Below, one piece after another: positions 54,249-62,400 of a stretch of DNA of 64,000 nt. Origin of the DNA: Arthrobacter rhizosphaerae. Lineage in GTDB: Bacteria > Actinomycetota > Actinomycetes > Actinomycetales > Micrococcaceae. The stretch is from contig NZ_JALLAN010000019.1 of the NCBI RefSeq assembly GCF_023062595.1, forward strand, positions 1 through 64,000, in the 5' to 3' direction. Every line of letters begins with the position of its first letter. Position 1 is the first letter of the stretch. The notes under the pieces are model-generated. The model was not told where the DNA came from. It did not search any database and saw nothing but the letters and a program-made list of their open reading frames with translations. Made by a program: the position numbers and the translations under genes.

Positions 54249-55583
54249 TTAGCTCTTGGGCCAGCTGCCTTCAATACTGTCGGCGACCTGCTTGGACGGA
54301 GTGCCGTTGATCCACGCCACAATTCCCTTCCAGAAGGAGTTGGAACCGACGGCTGCGGGCATCAGGTCAGAACCGTCGAAGCGGAATACCGTCGCGGGAT
54401 CCTGAAGGAGCTCAACGGAAAGCTTGTCCAGCTCCGACTGGGCGTTCGCAGGATCGAGGCCCTTGTTGGCGCTGACTACACCACCGAGCTTGACCCTGTT
54501 GTTCGCGAATTCCGCGCTCGCCATGTACTGCAGGAAGGACTGAACCTCGGGGGTGTCCTTGTAGGCGCCTACCATCTCGCCGCCGCCGGTGATCGCCTTG
54601 CCCTTGCTCTCGTCGATCGCAGGGGTCATGAAGGCCCAAACGTCACCATCGGGAGCCACAACCGTACCTTCGGGCCAGTTAGCGGCCTGGAAGTTGGCCT
54701 GGTGGTGCATGGCGCACTGACCGTCAAGAACCGGCTGGCCAGCCTGTGCGAACCCGGTTGTCAGGATGGAACGGACGTCGCCGAAGCCACCATTGACGTA
54801 GGCCGGGTTAAGCAGGATCTCGCCGGTCTTGTCCATAGCGGAAACAATGCGGGGATCGTTGAACGGGATCTGGTGGGCGATCCACTGGTCGTACACCTCA
54901 GGGCCTGCCTCACGAAGGACGACGTCCTCGATCCAGTCGGTACCCGGCCAACCTGTGGCCTCACCGGACTCGAAGCCCGCACACCACGGCTTCATGGCAC
55001 CGTCGTCCGCGATCGTCTTTGTCAGGGCCATCATTTCGTCAAAGGTCTTGGGAACTTCCCAGCCCTTTTCCTCGAATGTCTTGGGCGCGTACCACACGAA
55101 GCCCTTAACGTTGGCAAGCATTGGGGCCGCATAGAACGTTCCGTTGACGGTTCCGTACTTCTTCCAGTCGGCCGACCAGTTTTCGTCCACGAGGTCTGAG
55201 ACGGCCTTCGGAGCCGGCTTCAGGTTGCTGGCCTGAGCGGCCAACAAACCGGGCTGCGGGAAGATCGCAACGTCCGGCGGGTTTCCGGCCTGGGCGCGCA
55301 CACCGATCTGCGTTTCGAATTCCTTGCTGCCTTCGTATTTGACCGTGATGCCGGTGCATTCTTCGAAGTCCGACCAGGCTGTCTCTAGGTTCGTGGCTTC
55401 AATGTCAACGATGGTCGAGTAAACCGAAACGGTCTTGCCTTCGTGCTTGCCGTAATCGGAGTAGGCGGAGCAATCAGCAGCCTCGCCACCCCCGCCGCCA
55501 CCAGTTTCAGGACTACATGCCGTAACGGTTAGGGCCAGGACACCGACCGCTGCGGCCGGAATTAGGAACTTTGGGCTTTTCAT
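54249..55583 (-). CDS. Sugar ABC importer binding lipoprotein, AglE-like
   Basis: The 444-residue protein has a lipoprotein signal ending in LTVTAC (Cys23), a short Gly-rich linker, and a family 1 solute-binding domain. AWSDFEECTGITVKYEGSKE, NPPDVAIFPQPGLL, CAGFESGEATGWPGTDWIED and AMHHQANFQAANWPEG are characteristic of alpha-glucoside binders. The ATG at 55583 has GAGGAG upstream; a longer frame adds no signal peptide. It is the first gene of the importer operon. Confidence 0.87.
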   Translation of the reverse strand: MKSPKFLIPAAAVGVLALTVTACSPETGGGGGGEAADCSAYSDYGKHEGKTVSVYSTIVDIEATNLETAWSDFEECTGITVKYEGSKEFETQIGVRAQAGNPPDVAIFPQPGLLAAQASNLKPAPKAVSDLVDENWSADWKKYGTVNGTFYAAPMLANVKGFVWYAPKTFEEKGWEVPKTFDEMMALTKTIADDGAMKPWCAGFESGEATGWPGTDWIEDVVLREAGPEVYDQWIAHQIPFNDPRIVSAMDKTGEILLNPAYVNGGFGDVRSILTTGFAQAGQPVLDGQCAMHHQANFQAANWPEGTVVAPDGDVWAFMTPAIDESKGKAITGGGEMVGAYKDTPEVQSFLQYMASAEFANNRVKLGGVVSANKGLDPANAQSELDKLSVELLQDPATVFRFDGSDLMPAAVGSNSFWKGIVAWINGTPSKQVADSIEGSWPKS

Positions 55584-55670
55584 TACTGGAGACTCCTCGC
55601 TGAGTGACAAGAGAAAATCGCGGTGCAGACTTTGTGACCTCAATCACCCTAGTAAGCCTACGTATCGAAA

Positions 55671-55684
55671 TGCAAGCGTTTACA
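55671..55684. promoter_or_regulatory. LacI-type operator upstream of the sugar importer
   Basis: TGCAAGCGTTTACA fits the LacI-family pattern TGNAANCGNTTNCA exactly. On the minus strand it lies between TTGTGT and TACGTA, which are 17 bases apart and could be the promoter. Binding would block polymerase. Confidence 0.72.
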
Positions 55685-55737
55685 CAAAGCTTTATCGAAA
55701 GGAGACCTGATCATCAGAATCCCAACAGGAAGCTCGG

Positions 55738-56349
55738 CTAGCGGACGCGTTCGGCCCTGCTGAAACGGGCACGAGTGCCTGCCCCAAGGTGAAGCAACAC
55801 GGGGGTATGTTTGCCGATAACAAGGTCCAGGGCCTCGACGAGCGCCGAAACCTCGGCCGCCAAGACGTTCGGAGCCACGCCCAGGCGCGGCTGCAACCTG
55901 ATTCTTAAGGCAGGTTCCCCGCGGATCTGGTACGTCGCTACAGATACACCGGCGAGATCCGGACGGTCGGCAAGGGCTGCCTTCAGCGCCTGCTCCGCAA
56001 CGCCGCCCCCGATCCTAAGATCACCGGGCACATCGCCGGGATCCTCCTCAAACAGGATGAGATCCGCCCGGCCCTTACCCTGTTGGGCAATCCACGCCAC
56101 CATGGCACCGATCAGCAGCACCAACAGAAGCACCAGCAGGATCCACACCCAGCTCTCCTGACGGCCGGGAAACCTGGTCTGGTCAAATAACTGCTGGGCT
56201 CCGGACCACAATCCTGCCGACCACGACTGCCACCACGAGGCCACGGCAGGCACGCTTGCCAGCAGAGCCAGGAGGGCGCCGATAACCAACAAAATCAGAC
56301 CCAGTAAGCCGATCAGGATCCGGTTGAGAAGCCGGGGAGTGCTGTTCAT
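55738..56349 (-). CDS. AmaP-like alkaline-shock membrane protein
   Basis: The 203-residue protein has two membrane helices (about 11-35 and 68-90) joined by an external Trp-rich loop, then a cytoplasmic domain of about 110 residues with VATYQIRGEPALRIRLQPRL and AAEVSALVEALDLVIG. This matches AmaP-type anchors that recruit Asp23 to the membrane. It is the last gene of the five-gene Asp23 operon and overlaps its neighbour by four bases. Confidence 0.75.
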   Translation of the reverse strand: MNSTPRLLNRILIGLLGLILLVIGALLALLASVPAVASWWQSWSAGLWSGAQQLFDQTRFPGRQESWVWILLVLLLVLLIGAMVAWIAQQGKGRADLILFEEDPGDVPGDLRIGGGVAEQALKAALADRPDLAGVSVATYQIRGEPALRIRLQPRLGVAPNVLAAEVSALVEALDLVIGKHTPVLLHLGAGTRARFSRAERVR

Positions 56350-57041
56350 GCTCCCACCACCCCGGACGTCGCCAGGTTCACCCGAACCTCGGGCATGGGC
56401 GACGGCGCCATGCGAGTGAGTTCATCCTGCACAGCCGCCAAAACGTCGTCGTGCCTGACGGGCACGCCGGACGTCGGGCGGACATTTACCACTGCCTGAT
56501 GCCTGGACACGACCACCATCACCTGTTCCGGAGTCACGTTGGCGGCGAGCCGGGCGCGTCTGGCCAGCGCGGCGGCAATGATTTCATCGTCCACCAGCAC
56601 GCCCGCGCGGGGATCCTGGAGGATATGCCGGGCTTTGCGCCCCGGCAGCACTGCGCTGAGGAAGAAAAACAGTCCAGCCATGAACACCACGCCTCCTGTC
56701 ACTCCCAGCAGGAGTGGCGGGATGCCTTCAGGGAGGGCGACTATCCGGTGGGCGGCGGTCTGCGGATCGATAAGCCAGGGAGGCTGCCCGATGGCCCGCA
56801 CAGCCGCCTCCAAGAGCGCATAAGCGCAAAGAATGATCACCAGCACGCCGGCAACAACCGCAACACCGGCCCTTGACGACTGTGTTTCGCGCTGGAGGAT
56901 CCATGGCATCAAGGAACCAGGGACGCCGTTTGTCCCACCTGCCTCCTGCCACTCCCCCTCATGCGTCGCCATGACTTCGGTGTCTTGCGCCCCTGCCGCA
57001 GTTTGGGCTTCGCCCGGGTTGTTTCCGTAGGCATGGCTCAC
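56346..57041 (-). CDS. DUF6286-type membrane protein of the Asp23 operon
   Basis: The 231-residue protein has a hydrophilic N-terminus of about 50 residues, two membrane helices (VVAGVLVIILCAYALLEAAV and VTGGVVFMAGLFFFLSAVLP), and a cytoplasmic domain with VTPEQVMVVVSRHQAVVNVR and a C-terminal VQDELTRMAPSPMPEVRVNL. Actinobacterial Asp23 operons commonly contain such a gene. The role is unknown but presumably in envelope stress. It overlaps both neighbours by four bases. Confidence 0.72.
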   Translation of the reverse strand: MSHAYGNNPGEAQTAAGAQDTEVMATHEGEWQEAGGTNGVPGSLMPWILQRETQSSRAGVAVVAGVLVIILCAYALLEAAVRAIGQPPWLIDPQTAAHRIVALPEGIPPLLLGVTGGVVFMAGLFFFLSAVLPGRKARHILQDPRAGVLVDDEIIAAALARRARLAANVTPEQVMVVVSRHQAVVNVRPTSGVPVRHDDVLAAVQDELTRMAPSPMPEVRVNLATSGVVGA

Positions 57042-57421
57042 AGCACCCGCCCCCTTTCGGAAACAGCTGTTCCGCTGATTCTGATATCCACGCGGCTCAG
57101 CTGAGCTCCGCTGAGTTCCATCACGCGATCCAGGATGACCGACTTGGCAGCCACAGCCCTGTCCCGGATGGAACCGCCAGAGACGGCCACGCGTTCCGGA
57201 TTCCGCAGCACCGAAGCCAACGGCGGGATCCTGATGGGGGAAACCAGCGACAGCGCAAGCAGGCCGTCGTCGTCGGACCAGTCAGCCCGGACATCGTGGG
57301 CCTCGACCCCCAGGGCCTCGGCGGCCGCTGCACGGGCCAGACTGGTGAGCGCTTGGGTGCTGATCCTGTTGTGCCCCTCCAGTATCCGGCCCTGCTCTGT
57401 CATCGGGGCCGTACTGCTCAT
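57038..57421 (-). CDS. Asp23/Gls24-like small protein
   Basis: The 127-residue protein is an Asp23-related domain: HNRISTQALTSLARAAAAEA, a strand pair with ADWSDDDGLLALSLVSPIRI, and VMELSGAQLSRVDIRISGTA. It lacks membrane helices and probably joins the Asp23 layer under the membrane. The ATG overlaps the DUF2273 gene stop by four bases. Confidence 0.76.
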   Translation of the reverse strand: MSSTAPMTEQGRILEGHNRISTQALTSLARAAAAEALGVEAHDVRADWSDDDGLLALSLVSPIRIPPLASVLRNPERVAVSGGSIRDRAVAAKSVILDRVMELSGAQLSRVDIRISGTAVSERGRVL

Positions 57422-57609
57422 GATGAAGAGCGCCGGCCCGTAATGGCGTCCATGACGCTGCGCAGATCGAGTTTCCCTTCAGCCGCGCGGCCCAGCAGGG
57501 CCCCGATGCCCATAAAAAGGAGGGAACCCAGGAAGCCCCAGACTCCGAACTCGAAAGACATGAAGGCGACGAAGGCGCCCATTGCAATTCCGGCAACTGT
57601 CAGGCTCAT
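57418..57609 (-). CDS. DUF2273-type small membrane protein
   Basis: The 63-residue protein has two closely spaced membrane helices (MSLTVAGIAMGAFVAFMSF and FGVWGFLGSLLFMGIGALLG) and a short basic tail with DLRSVMDAITGRR. DUF2273 proteins are standard partners in Asp23/AmaP operons. It overlaps its neighbours by four bases on each side. Confidence 0.82.
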   Translation of the reverse strand: MSLTVAGIAMGAFVAFMSFEFGVWGFLGSLLFMGIGALLGRAAEGKLDLRSVMDAITGRRSSS

Positions 57610-58100
57610 GGGATTGCCTCTCTCTCCGGACGGCTTCCCGGAGCTGCCGGGGCGTTGAGTACTGGACGTGGCTCCGGGGTTGTTCCAGGCTTCACCGGTC
57701 CCGGTACATAAATGTCATTGATCTCGACGTTGACTTCGATGACCTGCAGCCCCACAAGCTCTTCCACCGCTGAATAGACGGCGGAACGCACCTGATTGGC
57801 AAGGGAATGAAGCGGGGTGCCATAGACCGCCACCAGGTTGAGGTCCACGGCGACCTGGGTCTCACCTACTTCAGCATGGACACCTGCGGCGTGGTCCGAA
57901 CTGCCTACAGCGTCTCGGATAGCACCCAAGGCACGCGAGGGTCCCGTCCCCAGGGAATAGACCCCGGGCACCGCCCGTGCGGCGATGCCGGCAACTTTTG
58001 CCACTGCGGTCTCGGAAATGACGGTACGTCCACCACCCGGTACTGCAGCGGCGGCGTCCGCGCGGACCCCCTGGCCGGGTTGTGGGTTCTGGTATTCCAT
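57606..58100 (-). CDS. Asp23/Gls24 family envelope stress protein
   Basis: The 164-residue protein has the classic Asp23 core: RTVISETAVAKVAGIAARAV, PGVYSLG, then VDLNLVAVYGTPLHSLANQV and LQVIEVNVEINDIYVPG. Asp23 forms a layer beneath the membrane in Firmicutes and responds to cell-wall or alkaline stress. The ATG at 58100 has GGGGAG six bases upstream. It is the first gene of five that overlap head to tail. Confidence 0.88.
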   Translation of the reverse strand: MEYQNPQPGQGVRADAAAAVPGGGRTVISETAVAKVAGIAARAVPGVYSLGTGPSRALGAIRDAVGSSDHAAGVHAEVGETQVAVDLNLVAVYGTPLHSLANQVRSAVYSAVEELVGLQVIEVNVEINDIYVPGPVKPGTTPEPRPVLNAPAAPGSRPEREAIP

Positions 58101-58219
58101 CGAGCACTCCCCTTCTCTTGGAACAACCCTATCCCTTGGCCCCGACAACCGCGCGGACCCCGGCCGATGTGCCTGCGGGCCCATGCCCCTGGAGGAAGAT
58201 CGCCGGCAGCTACCGCCCC

Positions 58220-58666
58220 CTATTTACAATTCGCGGCCAGCCAGGTTGTGACCGGCCCCATAGCATCGTTGAACTTCCCGCTGGAGAAGACGGTCTGGTC
58301 AGTGAGGCCTGCAACAGCCACTTCATTGAGGTGTTCGAAATCGGCCCTAACGCTGTCCGGCGCCTTCTCTGCGGTTTCCGCCAGTTCGGCCTTGAGCTGA
58401 TCAAGTTCCTGGGTCTTGCCCTGCGCTGCCGACATCGGCAACAGGGATGCTCCCGTGGCCTGCTGGGAGATGGTGGTGCAGGCTTCAGCAGCGCTGGCGA
58501 AACCTCCGAAAGGACCGGAGGACTTGGTGGCGCTGGGTGTCGCGGAAGGAGCTGCAGCCTCGGACACGGGCGCATTGCCGGTACTGCTGGCTTGCGGTGC
58601 CGAGCAGGCCGACAGCGCGAGGACGGTGAACAGGGCGGCGGCAAGAGGGCGTGCAGAGATTTTCAC
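58220..58666 (-). CDS. Small secreted lipoprotein, unknown function
   Basis: The 148-residue protein has a lipoprotein signal ending in LSAC (Cys21), a Ser/Ala/Pro/Thr-rich linker to about residue 50, and a helical domain with two cysteines (AEACTTISQQ and the final ANCK) that may form a disulfide. No family is recognised. It stands alone upstream of the Asp23 operon by 120 bases. Confidence 0.7.
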   Translation of the reverse strand: MKISARPLAAALFTVLALSACSAPQASSTGNAPVSEAAAPSATPSATKSSGPFGGFASAAEACTTISQQATGASLLPMSAAQGKTQELDQLKAELAETAEKAPDSVRADFEHLNEVAVAGLTDQTVFSSGKFNDAMGPVTTWLAANCK

Positions 58667-59170
58667 AAGTCACATTTCTGTTGAGGATAGTTTTCTGTTG
58701 AAAGTGCACCACCGGCCGTTTACGACGCTGGCGGCAGCATATGTCCCCGGCGTGCGAGTCTAGCCCGGAATGCCGTCCGGTTTCCAAGCGGCCTGACTTG
58801 TGGAAGGCCTCTGATGCTGGAAACACGGGCATTCAGCCGTAAGAAATGGGGGCACAGGGAAGGGCCGACGACGGCTGGGGGGGAGCCTCGGTCTCAGAAG
58901 GCTCTGCCATCGTCGGCCCCGTCAATCTCCCGGCCGTAACCTGGGAAACCCTTGCGAGACCTAAGCACCTGGCCGAAACGTCCCGGTTTTTTCGGGGTCG
59001 CCACCAGTTGCCGTTCTCATTTAATCTCGCAGGGGTACCCGTCCACACGCGTAGTGTGTACTCGTTTTTTTGGCCAGATAGAGGCCGCACCACTTGCTTT
59101 TTTCCAGTGGTCCGAACGGCTTGGGCAACTGCGCTGATCCAGGCCTTTCTCCAACCTTGGACCGGCGCTT
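58667..59170. other. Intergenic region with a long hairpin
   Basis: About 500 bases between the lipoprotein gene and the tRNA terminator have no supported gene. The main structure is a hairpin at 58862-58919: a 13-base outer stem with one mismatch and an inner stem GAGCC/GGCTC (58883-58887 with 58900-58904). No U-tract follows on either strand. It may be a U-less terminator or a small RNA. Confidence 0.45.
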
Positions 59171-59207
59171 AAAGAAGAAAAGCACCAGTTCCGAAGAACT
59201 GATGCTT
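59171..59207 (-). terminator. Rho-independent terminator of the tRNA cluster
   Basis: On the minus strand a 12-bp stem (59196-59207 with 59180-59191, one G-T pair) with a four-base loop TTCG is followed by a T-rich run. It stands six bases after tRNA-Phe. Confidence 0.85.
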
Positions 59208-59212
59208 CCCAG

Positions 59213-59288
59213 TGGTGGCTCCGACCGGCGTCGATCCGGTGACCTTTCGATTTTCAGTCGAACGCTCTACCAACTGAGCTACAGAGCC
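59213..59288 (-). tRNA. tRNA-Phe (anticodon GAA)
   Basis: The 76-base gene folds into a cloverleaf with acceptor arms GGCTCTG and CGGAGCC, one G-T pair, and anticodon loop CTGAAAA. The 3' CCA is encoded. It is last in the Glu-Asp-Phe cluster. Confidence 0.95.
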
Positions 59289-59336
59289 TAGGTGACATGT
59301 CACCATGACAGCCGGAATTTCTTCTGGCAATCAGAG

Positions 59337-59410
59337 CGACCCTGACGGGACTTGAACCCGCGACCTCCGCCGTGACAGGGCGGCGCGCTAACCAACTGCG
59401 CTACAGGGCC
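59337..59410 (-). tRNA. tRNA-Asp (anticodon GTC)
   Basis: The 74-base gene has acceptor arms GGCCCTG and CAGGGTC, anticodon loop CTGTCAC and discriminator G. No CCA is encoded. Confidence 0.95.
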
Positions 59411-59507
59411 TTGCTTTTTTCTTGCTTTTCTGCAGTATCACTACCGCAAATTTTCAAGGCTTTTAGCCTACCAGACTTTCACATCCGGTTTGACCGCGTT
59501 CCTTGCG

Positions 59508-59580
59508 TACCCCCAACGGGATTCGAACCCGTGCCGCCGCCGTGAAAGGGCGGTGTCCTAGGCCGCTAGACGATGGGGGC
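59508..59580 (-). tRNA. tRNA-Glu (anticodon TTC)
   Basis: The 73-base gene has acceptor arms GCCCCCA and TGGGGGT, anticodon loop CTTTCAC and a GTTCGAATC T-arm. No CCA is encoded. It is first in the cluster. Confidence 0.95.
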
Positions 59581-59807
59581 CAGAACTCAATCCGCCTGAA
59601 CGAGGGCAAAAATTAAGGGCCGAAGCCTTCCGTTTTTGTCCTTTCGTTTCCGTCGAACTGGACCTATAAAACTATAGGGGCAACCCCGGGATTATCCAAA
59701 ATTGGCGAGATGGGGCCTTTGTCACAGGAGCTAACAGCTCTTGGAAGTTGGCAGTTTTTCGGGTAGACATGGCCGATTTCCGCCAGCCGTTCTGTCCCTG
59801 CGGCGGT

Positions 59808-59813
59808 TAGATT
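59808..59813 (+). promoter_or_regulatory. -10 box of a probable leaderless promoter (DMT exporter)
   Basis: TAGATT is followed by six bases and then ATG at 59820. Confidence 0.4.
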
Positions 59814-59819
59814 AGCCTC

Positions 59820-60797
59820 ATGGCAAGCACAGCCGAAACGAATCCCGCGCAACCGCCCCGCTCCCAAGAGGTGCCCGCGGCCGCGTCCACCCAGCAGGAC
59901 ATACCCACAGGCGCCATTCCCGCCGGCAAGGAGCCCATCAACAAGCGGGGCGTGGCCGCCGTCGTCATCACCGTAGTCCTCTGGGCGTCCGCCTTCGTGG
60001 GCATCAGGGCCATAGGCCCCAGTTTCTCCCCCGGGCCGCTGACCCTTGGCAGGCTGGCGGTTGCCGCCGTCGTCCTGGGCCTGTTTGTGCTCCCCACGCT
60101 TCGCCGGCTGCCCCGTGGCCGCGAATGGTGGCCGATCCTTGCCTACGGCGTGATGTGGTTCGGCGGCTACAACGTGGCCCTTAACGCCGCGGAGCACCTC
60201 CTGGACGCCGGTACCAGCGCGATGCTGATCAACGTCTCCCCCATCATCGTGGCGGTTCTGGCCGGCTTCATCCTGAAGGAAGGGTTTCCCCGCTGGCTGA
60301 TCATTGGCAGCACCCTGGCGTTCGGCGGTGTGGCCATGATTGCCATTGGCTCGGGTCAAAGGTCGACGGCGGACGTGGTGGGTGTACTGCTCTGCCTCCT
60401 CGCCGCGGTGCTTGCGGCCGTCAGCGTCATCATCCAGAAACCAGTTCTGAGGAAGTTCCCTGCCGCCCAGGCAACGTGGTTCGGGATTATGGTCGGAACG
60501 GTGTGCTGCCTGCCTTTCACCGGGCAACTCATCACGGAGGTTCAGCAGGCGCCCATCCCGGCAACACTGGGCTTGCTTTATCTGGGGATCTTTCCCACAG
60601 CCATCGCGTTCACCACTTGGGCCTATGCACTGTCCCTGATCGACGCCGGCAAGATGGCCGCCACAACCTACCTCGTTCCCGGCACCACGATCCTGATCTC
60701 GTGGCTGATCCTGAGCGAAGTCCCCACCATTTGGGGTCTCATCGGCGGCATCATCTGCCTTGTGGGCGTGGGCCTGACGAGGCGCAGGTCCCGCTAG
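59820..60797 (+). CDS. EamA/DMT-family transporter
   Basis: The 325-residue protein has ten predicted membrane helices in two EamA repeats of five. The first repeat contains VVLWASAFVGIRAIGPSFSP and the second starts near LLCLLAAVLAAVSVIIQKPV. DMT proteins export amino acids, metabolites or drugs; the cargo cannot be told. The N-terminal 40 residues are hydrophilic. The ATG lies six bases after TAGATT. Its stop codon overlaps the -10 box of the next gene. Confidence 0.86.
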   Translation: MASTAETNPAQPPRSQEVPAAASTQQDIPTGAIPAGKEPINKRGVAAVVITVVLWASAFVGIRAIGPSFSPGPLTLGRLAVAAVVLGLFVLPTLRRLPRGREWWPILAYGVMWFGGYNVALNAAEHLLDAGTSAMLINVSPIIVAVLAGFILKEGFPRWLIIGSTLAFGGVAMIAIGSGQRSTADVVGVLLCLLAAVLAAVSVIIQKPVLRKFPAAQATWFGIMVGTVCCLPFTGQLITEVQQAPIPATLGLLYLGIFPTAIAFTTWAYALSLIDAGKMAATTYLVPGTTILISWLILSEVPTIWGLIGGIICLVGVGLTRRRSR

Positions 60798-60800
60798 AGT
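60795..60800 (+). promoter_or_regulatory. -10 box of a probable leaderless promoter (metallopeptidase)
   Basis: TAGAGT is followed by seven bases and then ATG at 60808. Confidence 0.4.
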
Positions 60801-60807
60801 TCTGGGT

Positions 60808-61233
60808 ATGCAAGCAAACCTGCCGCCGGGCCTCCCGATCATCCCGGATGGCGGCGATTCCTCACCCTTTCCAATGTCCGCTGAGGATTTCGAGGCCGCC
60901 GTCAGCGCCGCCTTGGAGCGGATACCCGCTGATATTGCAAAGGCAATGGACAACGTGGCGGTGTTCATCGACGACGATTACCTACCTCAACCCGGGGAAG
61001 ACCCGGACACTGTGCTGTTGGGACTCTACGAAGGGGTACCCCTGACTGAACGGGACGGGTGGTGGGACGCAGGATCACTACCTGACCGCATCACCATCTA
61101 CCGGCAGCCCATCCTGGACATCTGCAGCTCGCGTGAAGAGGTGATCCAGGAGGTTGCCATCACTGTCACCCACGAGGTTGCCCATCACTTTGGCATCAGC
61201 GACGAACGGCTCCACGAGCTGGGTTGGGGCTGA
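60808..61233 (+). CDS. Zincin-like metallopeptidase (MMPL-type, DUF1025)
   Basis: The 141-residue protein has the zinc motif HEVAHHFGI (HExxH) near its end, followed by ISDERLHELGWG. Upstream elements include FEAAVSAALERIPADIAKAM, FIDDDYLPQ, LLGLYEGVPLTERDGWWDAG and PDRITIYRQPI, which define the small actinobacterial minigluzincin-like family. No signal peptide is seen, so it is cytoplasmic. The substrate is unknown. The ATG lies seven bases after TAGAGT. Confidence 0.86.
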   Translation: MQANLPPGLPIIPDGGDSSPFPMSAEDFEAAVSAALERIPADIAKAMDNVAVFIDDDYLPQPGEDPDTVLLGLYEGVPLTERDGWWDAGSLPDRITIYRQPILDICSSREEVIQEVAITVTHEVAHHFGISDERLHELGWG

Positions 61234-61280
61234 TCAGCGGACGCGGTATTTCACCGCTCCGTCACCTGCGCCGTTAGGAC

Positions 61281-61286
61281 TAGCCT
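61281..61286 (+). promoter_or_regulatory. -10 box of a probable leaderless promoter (CDF exporter)
   Basis: TAGCCT is followed by seven bases and then ATG at 61294. Confidence 0.4.
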
Positions 61287-61293
61287 TGTAGGC

Positions 61294-62214
61294 ATGGGAC
61301 ATGACCACGGCCACACACACGGAATGACGGCGACCGGGCGCCACCGAAACAGGCTGATAGCCGTCCTGGGCATCACCCTGGCAGTGGTCCTGATCCAGAT
61401 AGCGGGCGGAATCGTTTCAGGTTCGCTGGCTCTGCTTGCTGACGCCGGCCACATGCTGTCCGACGCGGCCGGGGTTTTCATTGCGCTGTTGGCCGCCTGG
61501 ATCGCCTCCCGTCCGGCGAGTGACCTCAGGACCTACGGCTACCAGCGGGCTGAAGTCCTTGCGGCCCTGGCCAACGCCTTGGTGCTGATAGTCATTTCCG
61601 TGGTCATTTTCATCGAAGCAATCCGCCGGTGGGGCTCCGAGCCCGAAGTCCAGACGGACATCATGCTCTACGCAGCCATCGTGGGCGCCGTTGCAAACCT
61701 GATCTCCCTCCTGATCCTGCGCAGCGCGCAGAAGGAAAGCCTCAACGTCCGCGGAGCGTACCTTGAAGTGCTGGGCGACCTGCTGGGGTCGTTCGCAGTT
61801 ATCGCGGCGGCCCTTACCATCATGTTCACCGGGCTCCATGCTGCCGACACCATCGCCTCAATCATCATCGCAATCATGATCCTGCCGCGCGCCTGGCACC
61901 TGCTGCGGGACGTGGTGGATGTCCTGCTGGAAGCAAGCCCGAAGGGCGTGGAGGTCCAGATGATCCGGGAGCACATCCTTTCTGTCTCAGGGGTGGTGGC
62001 TGTCCACGACATCCACATCTGGACCATCACTTCAGGCGTGCCCGTGTTCTCCGCCCATGTAGTGGTGGAGGACGAGTTGTTGAGCGCGGCAGGCGCCGAC
62101 CAAGTCCTGGACAAACTGACCACCTGCCTTGGCTCCCACTTCGATACAGAGCACTGCACGTTCCAGTTGGAGCCTGCAAGCCATGCCGAACATGAGTCCC
62201 ACCAGCATGCTTAA
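61294..62214 (+). CDS. Cation diffusion facilitator (zinc-type exporter)
   Basis: The 306-residue protein exports Zn2+ or similar ions in exchange for protons. The His-rich start MGHDHGHTHG, the helix 2 motif DAGHMLSDAAGVFIALLAAW with the metal His and Asp, and the helix 5 Asp in LHAADTIASIIIAIMI are visible. A cytoplasmic domain follows (SVSGVVAVHDIHIWTITSG). It ends in a His-rich tail HAEHESHQHA. This layout is typical of CzcD/ZitB-type members. Control is not evident, and the transcript is probably leaderless. Confidence 0.9.
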   Translation: MGHDHGHTHGMTATGRHRNRLIAVLGITLAVVLIQIAGGIVSGSLALLADAGHMLSDAAGVFIALLAAWIASRPASDLRTYGYQRAEVLAALANALVLIVISVVIFIEAIRRWGSEPEVQTDIMLYAAIVGAVANLISLLILRSAQKESLNVRGAYLEVLGDLLGSFAVIAAALTIMFTGLHAADTIASIIIAIMILPRAWHLLRDVVDVLLEASPKGVEVQMIREHILSVSGVVAVHDIHIWTITSGVPVFSAHVVVEDELLSAAGADQVLDKLTTCLGSHFDTEHCTFQLEPASHAEHESHQHA

Positions 62215-62400
62215 GTCCGACACGCCGACGCCGCCTACGCACGTTCGCCACTGCGATTCTTTATGTTAAAGATGAGGCTCTTGTTGCCAAAGTGGTTTTA
62301 GAGCACGTACCCTCGGGTTTGCTGCACCATTCGCCGAGGGACTTTCTGCGCGCAGAACCTGCACCTCGTTCGCTGAAGCCCGACACGACGAGGTTTGCCC
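62215..62400. other. Leader region of the NlpC/P60 gene
   Basis: The 186 bases hold a hairpin with 7-bp arms CCCTCGG (62310-62316) and CCGAGGG (62334-62340). I could not recognise a known riboswitch, including the c-di-AMP (ydaO) type often found before such genes. Confidence 0.4.

Noticed and set aside
59664..60968. A 434-codon open frame on the minus strand
   Set aside because: It is antisense to the DMT transporter, which has clear homology, helices and a promoter box. The antisense protein is low-complexity and has no family.
62215..62400. c-di-AMP (ydaO) riboswitch before the NlpC/P60 gene
   Set aside because: The leader lacks the conserved elements of that class that I could look for and is rather short.
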